Assembly (NCBI RefSeq): GCF_029633865.1
Contig: NC_079212.1
Coordinates: 101,544,433 to 101,608,432, forward strand
Direction: 5' to 3'
Source of the DNA: Lampris incognitus
Lineage: Eukaryota; Chordata; Actinopteri; Lampriformes; Lampridae
DNA: 64,000 nt
A program made the translations under genes and the position numbers. The notes under the pieces are model-generated. The model worked only from the letters and a program-made list of their open reading frames with translations, did not search any database and was not told where the DNA came from. Positions 34,457 to 45,941 of the stretch are shown in pieces; position 1 is the first letter of the stretch, and each line of letters opens with the position of its first letter.

Positions 34457-34871
34457 CCATATTTGCTTTTTTATTAAAGAAAGATTTATACCTCTTTTGG
34501 AAGTATGACTGTCAAAACATGTAGTTGATGATTTCATGCATGTTTTACCAGCAAAGTGAAACAAGCTATTGAAAGATGAGGTTTAAGGCCTCACTGAGAA
34601 AAATAAATTGGATTACTTTGAGAAGTTCAGTGCCTAAATCCGGTTTTTTCCACACATTTTAACTTTGATTCATTCAGCTGACATCTTCACTCAACAACTT
34701 ACACTGAGAAAGCCCTACAGGACCAATGTGTTCCTCATGGACACTTCACAGTGGTTATTTTGAGGATCAAATTTGTTAACTTTCTTTCATAGGAAACCTG
34801 ATCCAATAACGAGGCTGCCTTACAAAAGACCATATGGCTCTCATCTTTACATGGTCATAAACAACGTGTGC

Positions 34872-34875
<4 letters not shown>

Positions 34876-34927
<52 letters not shown>

Positions 34928-34972
34928 CTTACATATACGTGTATGCACATACACACACACACACACACACAT
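34876..34972. repeat. Two (CA)n microsatellites
   Basis: About 25 CA units at 34,876-34,925 and about 11 at 34,951-34,972, with CA-rich sequence continuing to about 35,170. Confidence 0.95.
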
Positions 34973-35410
34973 CTTAAATACACATGCAGCCAACATTCAC
35001 TTACAGCTTGCATATGCTGGCAATTTACAGTACATACACAAATAATGTACACAGGGAACCTATATATGCACACAACTTTCATACACACAATGCTTCCATA
35101 CACACAAAGTCTTTCAAAGACCTGAAACACACACAGTTTACATGCAAATATATCAGTGAAAACACACAACCTCTACATACAAATATTACATCCATTCAAA
35201 TGAGAAGACCAGTAGCAGTTTGTCTCTTTATGCATCATACAATTCTACAGTTTCAGGACCAGATAAAGGGTTGATTTTGAATTACTACTAAATACTTAAT
35301 GCTACTGAATATAACTACAATGTTAAATTCTGTAAACTTTTAGAACATTTTTAAAGCAAGTTTTGTCCTAGTTTGTATATGTAGTTTTGGTTACAGTGGT
35401 GGAGGCAGTT

Positions 35411-35453
35411 TGGTATTACAGGGGGGTGACAATTTCACCCCCCTGTCATACCA
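35411..35453. repeat. 19-bp inverted repeat (hairpin), 5-base loop
   Basis: The arms are tggtattacaggggggtga and tcacccccctgtcatacca, with one mismatch. Origin unknown; it may be the core of a MITE. Confidence 0.85.
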
Positions 35454-37133
35454 TGTTTCACCCATGTTTCACAATAGTTTCATTGCGCAACATTTAATGC
35501 AAAACAGTAGTATGTGGTTTAAGAAACAACCTTCCCAAATTATATACCCTAGCAATCAAAACATTTGACATGTTCCCTGATAAAATTGTTTTAATTTAAG
35601 GTTGTTGCATTTTCACATCATGTTATCAAAAAACAACCAACAGCAGCAACAACAACAAAGACAAAAAGTTCTCAGTATGCAATGGCCATTAGATAATATT
35701 TAGATTCAAGTAGCACTAGGCAAAAAGGCATCCCCTGCGATCCTGGATTTTTAATAGATAGATAAATAGGGAGAGAGAGAGAGTCTGGCTTTTTAAACCA
35801 AAAGCTTTATATCACTATCTCTTGTATGAGGCAGAAATAATATAGTGAAGCCCATCGTGATGCTACACAGACATGCACCCAGAGCACAGAATCTGTCTGG
35901 TTGCAATTTATGGCATCATTTAACAGAAAGCATGTGCTTTCTGTGAGAGACACAACACCATAAAATCACTAAATTGCTCCATGGCAATTTACTCTACTGA
36001 GGATGAACATGGCATGATGTTGTTCCATGCAAAAGATTTACCATAATACTGTTACACAATACTTTAAGCTGTTATACTAAGCAGAGGAGAGAAACAAAAA
36101 CATCAAGAACTCCAAAAAAAAAAATCCTGCATCAGTTTGGTTTGATGTAATAATAGCAATACTGTTGTTCAAACGATGGGGCCTGTATGCAGAAATACAA
36201 TCAAAAATGTCACAATGATAAATAATAATAGTAATAAATAATAATAGTCATTGCATTTATATAGCGCTTTTCTATACACCCAACGTGCTGAACGGTGATC
36301 CCTAATACAGTCCCAGAGGTGTTAGGTAGTTGGAATGATAGAAAGAGCAGAAGGTGGCAAAGTTTCAACGGCCACCAACACACATGGAGGCAGGCATATG
36401 TGTATCTAAATAAAGGTAACGCAGCCACCAAGAGGCTGAACAGTATTCACCACACTTATTCATCCATGGATAGAGGCACAATAACCATAAAAGCTAAATT
36501 TTGATGGTCCCCTTTTTATTATCCTCAGGGTTCGGGTTACACAGTAGCTTTCAGGGGCCTGTTTCAGAAAGTAGGTTTAATAAACTCAGAGTTTACACCT
36601 GAATGCTGGGTTGACTAACTCTGAGCTGTCAAACTTTAAGAGTTTTTGCTTTCAGAACAGCTGTTCTCAGTTAGTTCAATCAACACTGAGTATGTCCACT
36701 CTGAATTGTGTGCATGCATGACAACTATAAAAAGCCATCATCAGTGGAGCTGGCAAGAAAAGAAAAAAAAAGGTCATCCCGGGTGTTCGGGTAGTGTAGT
36801 GATCTATTCTGTTGCCTACCAACACAGAGATCGCCGGTTCGAATCCCCGTGTTACCTCCAGCATGGTCAGGCGTCCTTACAGACACAATTGGCCATGTCT
36901 GCATCTGTGTCTGGCCGTTTCTACATACCCACATCCGGAAGCCGGTTGTGGGTATGTGTCCTGGTCGCTACACTAGCACCTCCTCTGGTTGGTCGAGGCG
37001 CCTGTTCAGGGAGGAGGGGGAACTGGGGGGAATAGCGTGATCCTCCCACGCGCTACGTCCCCCTGGTGAAACTCCTCACTGTCAGGTGAAAAGAAGCGGC
37101 TGGCGACTCCACATGTATCGGAGGAGGCACGTG

Positions 37134-38498
37134 TAGGGGCGTAACCACGGGTGGGCCTGGCCTGTCACAGGCCCACCCATTTCAAGCCCAGGCCCACCCA
37201 ATCACGCTGGCTTACAAGCACGTAGGCCGGCCCCTTTTACGTACGTAGAACTGCAAAATCTGAGCGCGCATACCATCACGCTCTGTATTTTTCACTGCTG
37301 CTAACTAGCCAATAGCCAATAGTTAGCCATAACTTATGGAATGGCGAAACAAAGTTCAATCTTCCGCTTTTTTAGAAAGCCACGGATGGAGAGGAGGAAA
37401 GCACACCTGCTCCAGCACCGACTGAGCCGCCCAATGAGAGTGAGATACCGCCGGAGAGACGACAGAGGAGGCTACAGCTTCTCCGTTGCAGGCAGCTTCT
37501 CCTTCCCCCTCTGACGACGGTGAGACGATTCCCTTGACCATGCCACCGTCAGATTTGTCTGTTGTGGATGAGCCACCCTCGTAGCCTAAATTAGTGTTCC
37601 CCGCAACCAACATTTCAGGAAAATTACGTTCTTTTTCCCATAAGTGGTATGAAGAATTTAAGTGGCTTGAATACAGCTCAGCAAGGAACGCTGTTTTCTG
37701 TAAAATGTGTAGGCATTTCTCCGAGCCCCATATGGAAAACACGTTTTTTCGAAGCGGGTTTGTAGATTGGAAGCACCTCCGCCAGGCATGCTCGAAACAT
37801 CAGGCTAGCAAACCCCATTGTATTGCACTTGGTAAATTTGAGGGTTCGGAATGGACCGTTTTCATTCAGGCACTTTTTCGTAAAGTGGAGAGGGGTCACT
37901 GTTACCCATCCCTCATTGAAGTGCTGGACAGCTGCAACTCTGACGTTTTCCCAAACATTAACAGACTGTTAAGGGCAATGATCACCATTCCCCTGACTTC
38001 ATGTACTGTTGAAAGACTTCTCCACTACAGGCCGTATCAAAACATGTCTAAGATCTTCCATGCTAACTGCACGCCTCAACAGTCTATTCCTATTGTCCTT
38101 TGAAAGGGAATTTACTGACTCTTTGGACTATGATGAAATAATCTCGATCTTCAACGCTCGCCCTCGGCGTCTACACATTGTGCTGTAAAACGTGTACTAT
38201 AGGCCTATAGCTTACATGTTGTATCATGATCTTTTAGACCGAGTCGGGCTGTTTTCCTCAGTGATGTTTAAATGGTTGTGCAGAGCCTGGTGAGAATGGC
38301 TGGGGTGGTATTTGTTTAAGTGGGTTTTTATTAAAGTTTTAGTATGTTTCTTGGTCACGTACTGAAAACCTGTGTTATGTGTTTACTGCTGTAATGTGTT
38401 CGAATTTGCGTCTTGTTTGAAGGATTATTGCTGGGAAATTTTGGCCCACCCATTTTCACTCAGACCCACCTACAAAAATATTCCTGGTTACGCCACTG
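37134..38498 (+). mobile_element. hAT deletion derivative nested in the SINE
   Basis: It is 1,365 bp with ends taggggcgtaacca and (inverse) cagtggcgtaacca. A perfect 8-bp duplication GGCACGTG flanks it (37,126-37,133 and 38,499-38,506). The asip-intron SINE has an uninterrupted equivalent (ggaggaatgtggtag), which confirms the duplication. Subterminal gtgggcct blocks are also inverted at the two ends. Confidence 0.93.
37594..38190 (+). pseudogene. hAT transposase with internal deletion (TTF-type zinc finger plus C-terminus)
   Basis: The first 95 residues have the TTF/ZMYM-type finger region: FSHKWYEEFKWLEYS, AVFCKMCRHFSEP, then FVDWKHLRQACSKH. Near residue 105 it jumps to the hAT dimerisation region (DVFPNINRLLRAMITIPLTS, then TVERLLHY), and the last block LDYDEIISIFNARPRR is in another frame. 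The whole catalytic core is missing, so the element could only move with help from a relative. Confidence 0.82.
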
Positions 38499-38879
38499 GG
38501 CACGTGGTAGTCTGCAGCCCTCCCCGGATTGGCAGAGGGGGTGGAGCAGCAACCGGGATGGCTTGGAAGAATGGGGCCAGATACAACTGGGGAGAAAAAG
38601 GGGGAAAATAATTTTTTTTTAAAAAAGTCATCCTACTTCACTCTGCTGGATTTAGAAATATTAATGAATGCATATGCAGAATATCTGTATATATTTAAGA
38701 AGAAAAAAAAACGAAAAAAAACCCCAAAAGAACACGAGCTGGTGTGGCAGAAAATTTCTGACTGAGTCAATGCAGGAGTATTAATTGAAAAAAAAAGGTT
38801 TTATCTCAAGTGTTCCACTTATTCAAGAATTATATATATACATAAACCATCCATCTTAGACACAACTTGGCACACTGAT

Positions 38880-38995
38880 TTTCTTGTAGTGGGGTGTCTC
38901 CCTCCCTGCCACCCAGTGACTGCTGGAATGGGCGAATCCCCGCGACCCTGAGAGCAAGATATGCGGTCAAGATAATGGATGGATGGATGGGTACA
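38880..38995 (+). repeat. Common fish repeat 3' end with (GGAT)n tail
   Basis: gtgactgctggaatgggcga then cgcgaccctgagagcaagat, ending in ggatggatggatgg. The same unit occurs at 48,366-48,577 with a (GAAT)n tail and inverted at 51,180-51,290. Confidence 0.7.
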
Positions 38996-39216
38996 ATTCT
39001 TTGTAATTGACTGCTGTTACTTTTTTCAGAGTCTTAGTTGTCCTTCAGACATCATAATGTATTTTAAGATGAATGAGTGACATATTTGAAAAAAATTATA
39101 TGATTGAAAAAAAAATTGTGGCCTGCATGCTGTTGTAAAAAAATAAATCAAATTAGGTGTGGCACTTTTCTTGGTAAAGTTATAATTTCACTGTCTAATC
39201 TTCATCTTCTACCAGT

Positions 39217-39729
39217 TACTGATGGTGTGATCTGTCTGGTGGAGCCGTCTGCCATAACAGACCTCCATGCAGTTGTAGGTACTCTTAATACTCCACAGAT
39301 TTTACATAATGGGTTAGAGCACAACACAAAAAAAATAATTTTTGGGATGATGAAGACACATTGTCAGCTGCCACAGAGAGAGAAGCTAGACAGAGGCCTA
39401 GTTTTATAGTGTACCATAATAAAATTTGCACTTTTTTCTCTTAACAGAGCAATGCTAGAAATTATAATGAGGAAGAGGGTCCATCCACCTCACAGCCCAA
39501 CTTACCTCAGTAAGATGTTGTTCAGCATTGGCCTATGACTTACAATGAAACAAAGTAGACATGCTGTCGTGAAATTCAGTGTCATTTTTGTGTCCCTATA
39601 GCTCCCTATGAAACAGCTGTACAAGGTGTACTTAGACAAATGGAACATTTTAATTTAGAAATGGACCACATAAGGCCGCAGATGCAAAAGACAAAAATAG
39701 AAATACAACTGCTGGAACTTCAGTTATAG
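39217..39729 (+). pseudogene. Second Harbinger gene, C-terminal exons (Myb/SANT partner protein, likely)
   Basis: A piece reads SAITDLHAVVGTLNTPQILH at about 39,248-39,310. A further exon after ttttttctcttaacag (about 39,448) reads NEEEGPSTSQPNLP, and a last exon after ccctatag (39,601) reads PYETAVQGVLRQMEHFNLEM, then a coiled-coil-like end and a stop at 39,729. Harbinger elements usually carry a second protein that brings the nuclease to DNA. Position, exon pattern and opposite orientation fit that, but the DNA-binding N-terminus is not visible, so this is an inference. Confidence 0.55.
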
Positions 39730-39957
39730 GTGGGCGATGAACCCACAGGTAGATAATTTTACTTGTTTGAACAACGTAAAAATATTTATGACTGTACTAC
39801 TTAACTACTTTACGGGAAATAAGAAGACTCCAGAAAAAGAGGCATATTTACTTTATTGGGCACTGGGGAAGTGATGGGTCAGTCAGAAATTATGATAGCA
39901 TATTGTGTCTCTGCTCTTTCATCTCATGGGTCAGCGGGGTCGGGGTGGTCAGGATTG

Positions 39958-41207
39958 TTATTTGGATCGTTCACTGGTTAAGTAGGACATTGTTTTCCTA
40001 ATTGTGGCAATGTTGTGGAGAGCCACACATGCCATAATAATCACACATGCCCTTTCTGGAGTGACCCTGAGCCTATGAAGGCGCCGGAACCGGGCCTTGA
40101 GCGTTCCAATGGTCATCTCTACCCTGGTTCGTGTCCTGCAGTGAGCCAAGTTATAATGTTGCCGTGGGCTGTGCTCAGGGGTAAGGGGTGGACAAGTAGG
40201 GCTGACACAAGTAACCTCTGTCACCAAACAGGTAACCATCAAACTCTCCTATGATAATACAAGGATACAGTTTAAATTTACAGTTGCAATAAGAGGAAAC
40301 AAAATATGTATTATAATAGAATATCGCTATACTATACGTATATGCATATAAACTCTAGCGCTCAGTGTACGCTCATGAAAAATTTGTGAGTCATGCACAG
40401 ACCCAGGCCACTGTACTTCCACATTGCTTATGATGTGGGCTGCATCACGTGATCTTCACAGTGAAGAACAGTAATTAGTTGCAGTAGCTGTATTGTGAAG
40501 TATCTTTAATATGGAATGCTACAGGCTACTATTTCGGCCTACCTGCACATTAATGCTGTGGAAAAACTTCCTATTAACATATTCTCCATCGTTTACTGAG
40601 GGAGCTGTGATAAGAATATGAGTGCCATCTATTCAACCAATTATGCCTGGAAACCCTGAAATATATCAAATCAACTGACTGGTGCTTCAAGTCTTAAAAC
40701 TTCATAAATAAATAAATACAAATAATTATTAAATAAATTAATTATTGCTTAGGCTGATACCTGCAATTCTGTGGAATTCCTCTTTGATGAGTCTTGTGGG
40801 TCTGTGACTTGGGAACACCACAAAAGTGTTCAGTAAACGTTTCAGTCATCAGTGACTGTCAGTTACATTTCTGACAGCCCAACGGACAGTTGCCTTGGAA
40901 ATACGCTCAGCATCACCAATGTTATATAGAAAACTCTCGTTGGCAAAAAAAAAGAAAAAAGTGCTACACAAAGACTTTGTTCCGAACTGAGAGCATGTCC
41001 ACGATGTGTCATTACAACGATATGAAGGCTGAGAATATTGCTCAGATAAATGATCGATTGTGCAGAAAAACGGTAATGCTAAAACAGATGATAGGGAATG
41101 ATAAAACATCCAAGTGGGGTCTGATCACCCGCTCTGACAAATATTTCTGCGGCGTATTTGTGTTTCAATATCAGCTGGCTCTTCGAGAAAAGGACACACC
41201 ATGTCTG
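39958..41207 (-). pseudogene. Harbinger transposase (HARBI1-like), with introns, broken
   Basis: Reading from 41,207 on the minus strand: MVCPFLEEPADIETQI, later FFANESFLYNIGDAERISKA and TVRWAVRNVT (about 40,960-40,870), then LLNTFVVFPSHRPTRLIKEE to 40,761. An intron of 105 bases (gtatcag...ttcag, 40,760-40,656) follows. Then comes GFPGIIG-stop-IDGTHILITAPS (first Asp), a second intron near 40,542-40,454, VQWPGSVHDSQIF (second Asp), and RVEMTIGTLKARFRRLH (Glu) in the last exon ending at 39,958. Stops and a one-base loss disable it. In the family this is the DDE nuclease that moves the element. Confidence 0.85.
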
Positions 41208-41433
41208 ACACACCCTTCAGTCTGCAGGCTTCAGCTAAAGAGGAGGAGAAACTTGGGGTTAGTTGACGAAAACCTGCCAGCATACAGATTAGCTTTATGG
41301 AGTATGTTGCCTTAGTAACTGACTCAGATTTAAGCTGAACTGGCTCTGTTAAACCGAAAACCAAGAAATTTCCTTCAACTCTGAGTCAACTAACTCTGAG
41401 GTTTCACTAAACCCGCTTTCTGAAACAGCACCC

Positions 41434-42031
41434 AGGGGGCAACATCACTGTGATAATAAACCAAATACAGTACCCATCACACTTTGTTCAACACCTTACA
41501 GAAATAGAATTGAAACACCACAGACCTAAATAAAATGACAATCAATACCACACAAGATACAGCATAGAGGATGCTGCACACATGCCACACATTGCCTATA
41601 TTATAGGCTAACCTATCCTATCATGTCAAGTCAAGTCAATCTAATAAAACACAGACTAGACCAGTTGCATCAGTTAGGGAAGAGAATCACATAGCAATAA
41701 TAACAAAACATGTAATGTCAGTAATAAATAGGACTAGGGCCAGTCTTCACAAATACACAGCTCAAGCAAGTAATTCCCTGATTCTTACCTTAAATCAGAA
41801 GTGACCACAGGGCAGCTTCTTAGCTAGCCAAATCAGTGAAGAGAAGAAGTTCAACTGGTAATGTAAACGTAGTGATTTGAGTGTTTCCAGCAGGAATAGA
41901 CACATCATTATATTTATTATAGTGGAGACAGATGTTCTGAAATTGGAATGCAATGAGCAAATAAACACAACTTTGCCAAATTTTTACTATTACTATTCAT
42001 TTCAGGAACTTCCATCTCAAAATCCACCACC
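41434..42031. other. No recognisable gene
   Basis: AT-rich spacer between the Harbinger and RTE-like elements. Near 41,999-42,043 a 12-base target sequence occurs twice (see findings). Confidence 0.5.
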
Positions 42032-42816
42032 ATTTCAGGAACTGGTGGTGGATTTTGTGAAAAGGATGGAAATGGCTATGGTGAATACATATTTCAAGAA
42101 GAGGGAGGAACACTGAGTGATGTATAAGAGTGGAGAAAGGTGCACAAAGAAGGACTATATCTTACGCAGGAGTTGAATTCTGAAAGAGACTGGAAACTGC
42201 AAGGTGGTGACAGGGGAGAACATAGCTAGGCAGCATTGGATGGTTTCTGTAGGATTACTTTGGGATCAACAAGAGGAAGGGAGTGAAAGCAGAGCCAAGG
42301 ATCAAATGGTGGAAGATCAAGAAGGAAGACTGTTGCGTGGAGTTCAGGGAGGAGTTAAGATAGGCACTGGATGGTAGTGAAGAATTGCCGGATGGCTGAG
42401 CAACTACTGCAGAAATAGTGAGGGAGACCGCTAGGAAGGTACCTGGTGTGTCTTGTGGAAAAAGGAAGTAAGACAAGGAGACTTGGTGGTGGAATGCGAA
42501 AGTACAGGAAAGTATACAGAGGTAGAGGTTGGCAAAGAAGAAGTGGGATGGTCAGAGAAATAAAGAAAATAGGAGTACAAGGATATGCAGCATAAGGTGA
42601 AGAGAGGTGAGGTGGCAACGGCAAAGGAAAAGATATATGGCTAGTTGTATGAGAGGTTGGATACTAAGGAAGGAGAAAGGGTCTTGTACCGATTGGCTAG
42701 ACAGAGGGAGCAAGCTGGGAAGGATGTGCAGCAGGTTAGGGTGATGAAGGATAGAGATGGAAAAGTGCTTACAAGCGAGGAGAGTTTGTTGAGAAGGTGG
42801 AAGGGGTACTTTGAGG

Positions 42817-43731
42817 TGTGTTTATGCATGCTCAATAATCCAGGTAAGAAAATCAAAGAAATTTGATTCAGTTCATCTGGACACAACGTTTATTGTCAGA
42901 AATGTTTCATCACTCATCCACATGACCTCCTCAGTCCAAACTGATTGCAGGCATCCCCACCCAAAGCCAGGAAGAAGCCCAAACAGTGCACCAGCTGATT
43001 GAAGAGAGCAGAAGGACAACAGCTGCCTAAGTTTAACCAGTGGTGATTCCTTGTGTGGTCGGAGAGTCGGAAAAGTTGAGACGCATATTTTCCAAACACC
43101 TCGTCTCAGTTGCTTTCAAACTCCAAAACACGCTGCACCAGAAATAGGTATAGCCCAAAGATTGGGTCGCCCGGCACAAACAGAGCAATATAGCGTACAC
43201 TGCTAAGTGCCAGGAGGATTGCCGTGACTTGAATATTAAGGAAACTAAACAGACAATGGCCAAGAGGATGACACAACACAGAAGAGCTAACGCGCTGGGC
43301 CAGGACTCCGCTGTCTAAACCCACGTACAGGCCAGTGGTCACTCTTTCAAGGATGAGGATCCTTGATAGGGAGGAACGCTGGTTTGAATGGGGAGTCATA
43401 GAGGCCATCTTTGTGAAGAGGGAACGAACATCCCTGATCCGATGGGGGGGGGGGGGGCTAAGAGTGCATCTGTCACCATCTTACAATGCTGTGATTGCAA
43501 ACATTCCCAAATCCTCTGTGAATAGCACACATGGCCATTGAAACTGTAGTTAATGGTCATGTCTATTTGCATATGAAGGTGGTTGTTGATTTCGGTTGTT
43601 ATGCAACTGTATTGTTTATAAGGGTGGGGATGCCTGTGGTCAGTTTGGACTGAAGATGTCACTTAGTTGAGTGATGAGACGTTTCTGTCAATACACATTG
43701 TGTTTAGATGAACTGATTCAACTTTCTTAGA
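42817..43731 (+). mobile_element. Penelope-like element fragment inserted in the RTE-like LINE
   Basis: The 915-bp block is flanked by the 11-bp duplication gtactttgagg (42,806-42,816 and 43,732-43,742). The other two RTE-like copies here have this site uninterrupted. The ends of the block are inverted relatives of each other: gtttcatcactcatccacat near 42,904 against its near-complement at 43,660-43,690, with ggcatcccc against ggggatgcc. The inside encodes a GIY-YIG-type end (next entry). Confidence 0.85.
43160..43541 (+). pseudogene. Penelope GIY-YIG endonuclease domain (C-terminal part of Pol)
   Basis: The recoverable reading is KETKQTMAKRMTQHRRANAL, then GQDSAV-stop-THVQASGHSFKDED. The open tail is DREERWFEWGVIEAIFVKRE followed by GGGGLRVHLSPSYNAVIANIP. 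In Penelope-like elements this domain follows the reverse transcriptase and nicks the target. The order and the closing GGGLR...LSPTYN-type block are diagnostic of the family. The diagnostic YIG is degraded (NIK), and stops interrupt the frame. The reverse transcriptase itself is missing, so this is a 5'-truncated copy. Confidence 0.82.
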
Positions 43732-45351
43732 GTACTTTGAGGGGCTGATGAATGAAGAAAATGAGAGCGAGAAAGAGAGACAGAGAGAAAGAGAAAGAAT
43801 GTTGGATGACGTGGGGATAGTAAATCAGGTAGTGTGGTGGATTAGCAAGGATGAAGTGAGGGCAGCTATAAAGAGGCTGAAGAATGGAATGATGGTTTGT
43901 CCAGATGACATCTGTGGAAGCATGGGGATGTTTAGGAGAGGTGGCAGTGGAGTTTTGAACTAGATTATTTAACACAATCTTGGAAAGTGAGAGGATGCCT
44001 GAAGAATGGAGAAGAAGTGTATTAGTACCGATTTTCAAGAATGAAGGTGATGTGCAGAGAGAGCTGTACTAACTATATAGGTATAAAGTCAAGCAGCTGG
44101 CATTAAGTTATGGGAAAGAGTAGTGGAAGCTAGGTTAAGAGGAGAGGTGATGATCATTAAGCAGCAGTATGGTTTCATGCCAGGAAAGAGCACTACAAAT
44201 GTGATGTTTGCTTTGAGAGTGTTGACGGAGAAGTATAGAGAAGGTCCGAAGGAGCTACACTGTCTTTGTGGATTTAGAGAAAGCACAGGGTGCTGAGAGA
44301 GGATGTGTGGTATTGTATGAGGAAATTAGGAGTGGCAGAGAAGTATGTAGGAGTGGTGCAGGATATGTACGAGGGCAGTGTGACAGTGGTGAGGTGTGCA
44401 GTTGGAATGACAGATGGGTTCAAGGCAGAGGTGGGATTTCATCAAGGTTTGGCTCTGAGCCTTTTCTTGTTTGCAATGGTGATGGACAGGTTGACAGATG
44501 AGATCAGGCAGGCATTTCTGTGGACTATGATGTTTGTGAATGACATTGTGATCTGTAGTGAGAGTAGGGTGCAGGTTGAGGAGAGCCTGGAGAAGTGGAG
44601 GTATGCACTGGCGAGAAGAGGAATGAAAGTTAGTAGGAGCAAGACAGAATATATACTATGTGTGAATGAGAGGGAAGACAGTGGAATGGTGAAGATGCAA
44701 GGAGTAGAGGTGACGAAGGCATATGAGTTTAGATACTTGGGGTCAACTGTTCAAAGTAATGGAGAGTGCGGAAGATGGGTAAAGAAGAGAGTCAGGCAGG
44801 GTGGAGTGGGTGAAGAAGAGTGTCAGGAGTGATTTGCAACAGAAGGGTACCAGAAAGAGTGAAAGGGAAGGTTTACAAGATGGTAGTGAGACCAGCTAGG
44901 GTTTGGAGGTTTGGAGACGGTGCTACTGACGAAAAGACATGAGGCGGAGCTGGAGGTGGAGGTGGCAGAGTTGAGGATGCTAAGATTTTCATTGGAAGGG
45001 ATGAAGATGGACAGGATTAGGAATGAGTAGGTTAGGGGGACAGCTCAGGGTGAACGGTTTGGAGACAAAGCATGAGGCGAGATTGAGATGGTTTGGACAT
45101 GTGTGGAGGAGAGATGCTGGGTATATTACGAGAAGGATGCTGAATATGGAGCTGCCAGGCAAGAGGAAAAGAGGAAGGCCAAAGAGGAGATTTATGAATG
45201 TGGTGAGGGAGGACATGCAGGTGGCTGGTCTGACAGGAAGATGCAGAGGACAGGAAGAGGTAGAAACGAATAATCCGCTGTGGTGACCCCTAATGGGAAC
45301 AGCTGAAAGAAGGAAGAAGAAGAAGGAAGAAGAAGATTAATTTCAGGAACT

Positions 45352-45941
45352 TTAATGTACAGAAAAATAAAAATTTATAACCTGTAACATAATAATGAAT
45401 GATGTTTCAGAGATGTTTCCATAAATTTCTCAACATAGGCTTTCAGGGGAGCCAAGCTCCCATTATGTAGCTTCCCCATAATTCAAATCCAGATTGTCCT
45501 GATACATTCTTTGTTGCTGTTTACGGGGTGGGCAAAACCGTCTGCCCACACTATATTAAAAGGGCTTAGCGCACCTGGAAAATAAAATGCCTTGGAGAGC
45601 CTTTGTCTTTTGGGGAAATGTAGCACCAGCCAACTCTACTCACACCTAATTGGCTATTAAATTTTTTTTTAACAGACCCAAGTTCTGGTGTTACACTTAT
45701 GAACAGGCACGGGTGTGAGAGACACCAACAAATTCTTTCAAAATAGAAACCAGTAGTCAGCACAGCTTCGGTGTGGGCTAGTGTGAAATCCGTTTAGTGC
45801 AGATGACATCAGAAAGGTCAAGTTATTATACAATTTTGGCCAACAAATAGAATATGGATTTAACTAGTTGTAATAATCCAAAATATGTGGTTTATTAAGA
45901 GACTATCACAATTTTTCATAATTTTCTCTGTAGAAATTTAA
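45352..45941. other. No recognisable gene
   Basis: AT-rich spacer without recognised features. Confidence 0.5.

Larger units (their letters stand above)
34473..36553. other. No recognisable gene (2.1 kb)
   Basis: It contains two CA tracts and a 19-bp hairpin (listed separately). A short motif tttatatagcgcttttcta near 36,257 is common in fish repeats. There is no coding signal. Confidence 0.5.
36780..38626 (+). mobile_element. tRNA-derived SINE (family C), split by a hAT element
   Basis: The left part is 36,780-37,133 and the right part 38,499-38,626. The head has cgggtagtgtagtgatct and ccggttcgaatccccg (A- and B-box-like). The tail is A-rich. Flanking gtcatcc preceded by an A run (36,773-36,779 and 38,627-38,633) is the likely target duplication. 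Read across the hAT insertion, it matches the copies in the asip intron and at 34 kb. Confidence 0.85.
36554..41433. mobile_element. PIF/Harbinger transposon with two convergent genes
   Basis: Terminal repeats ggggcctgtttcagaaag (36,554) and the inverse of gggtgctgtttcagaaag (41,433) continue inward with (a)ctcagag blocks on both sides. Between them lie a HARBI1-type nuclease on the minus strand and the end of a second gene on the plus strand, as expected for Harbinger. A SINE and a hAT copy have inserted in the left half. No clear 3-bp target duplication was seen. Confidence 0.8.
42050..45275 (+). pseudogene. RTE-like endonuclease end and reverse transcriptase (broken)
   Basis: It runs from DFVKRMEMAMVNTYFKKREE through a degraded linker to QVRVMKDRDGKVLTSEESLL (42,735-42,790). 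After the insertion, RT blocks follow: DDVGIVNQVVWWISKDEV near 43,805, DMYEGSVTVVRCAVGMTDGF near 44,365-44,430 and HQGLALS near 44,440. The catalytic box reads FVND instead of FADD (about 44,530), so a catalytic Asp is lost. GKRKRGRPKRRF lies near 45,155-45,190. Many frame changes occur. Confidence 0.85.
42044..45339 (+). mobile_element. RTE-like LINE, copy 2, 5'-truncated, split by a Penelope-like fragment
   Basis: It starts inside the endonuclease (gtggattttgtgaaaaggat) and ends in the (gaa)n-rich tail after cctaatgggaacagctgaaa. The 12-bp duplication atttcaggaact flanks it (42,032-42,043 and 45,340-45,351). A 915-bp insertion at 42,817-43,731 interrupts it. Confidence 0.88.

Noticed and set aside
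34855..35169. Cys/Val-rich and His/Thr-rich open frames (also at 50,005-50,399 and 61,888-62,136)
   Set aside because: They are translations of (CA)n tracts on either strand, not proteins.
36827..36900. True tRNA genes at the B-box-like sites (also near 7,080, 24,380, 34,400, 46,255 and 60,350)
   Set aside because: Only A/B-box-like heads are present. The cloverleaf is not complete and each continues into a SINE body.
36646..37035. 129-residue plus-strand frame
   Set aside because: It covers the tRNA-like head of a SINE and Harbinger end sequence.
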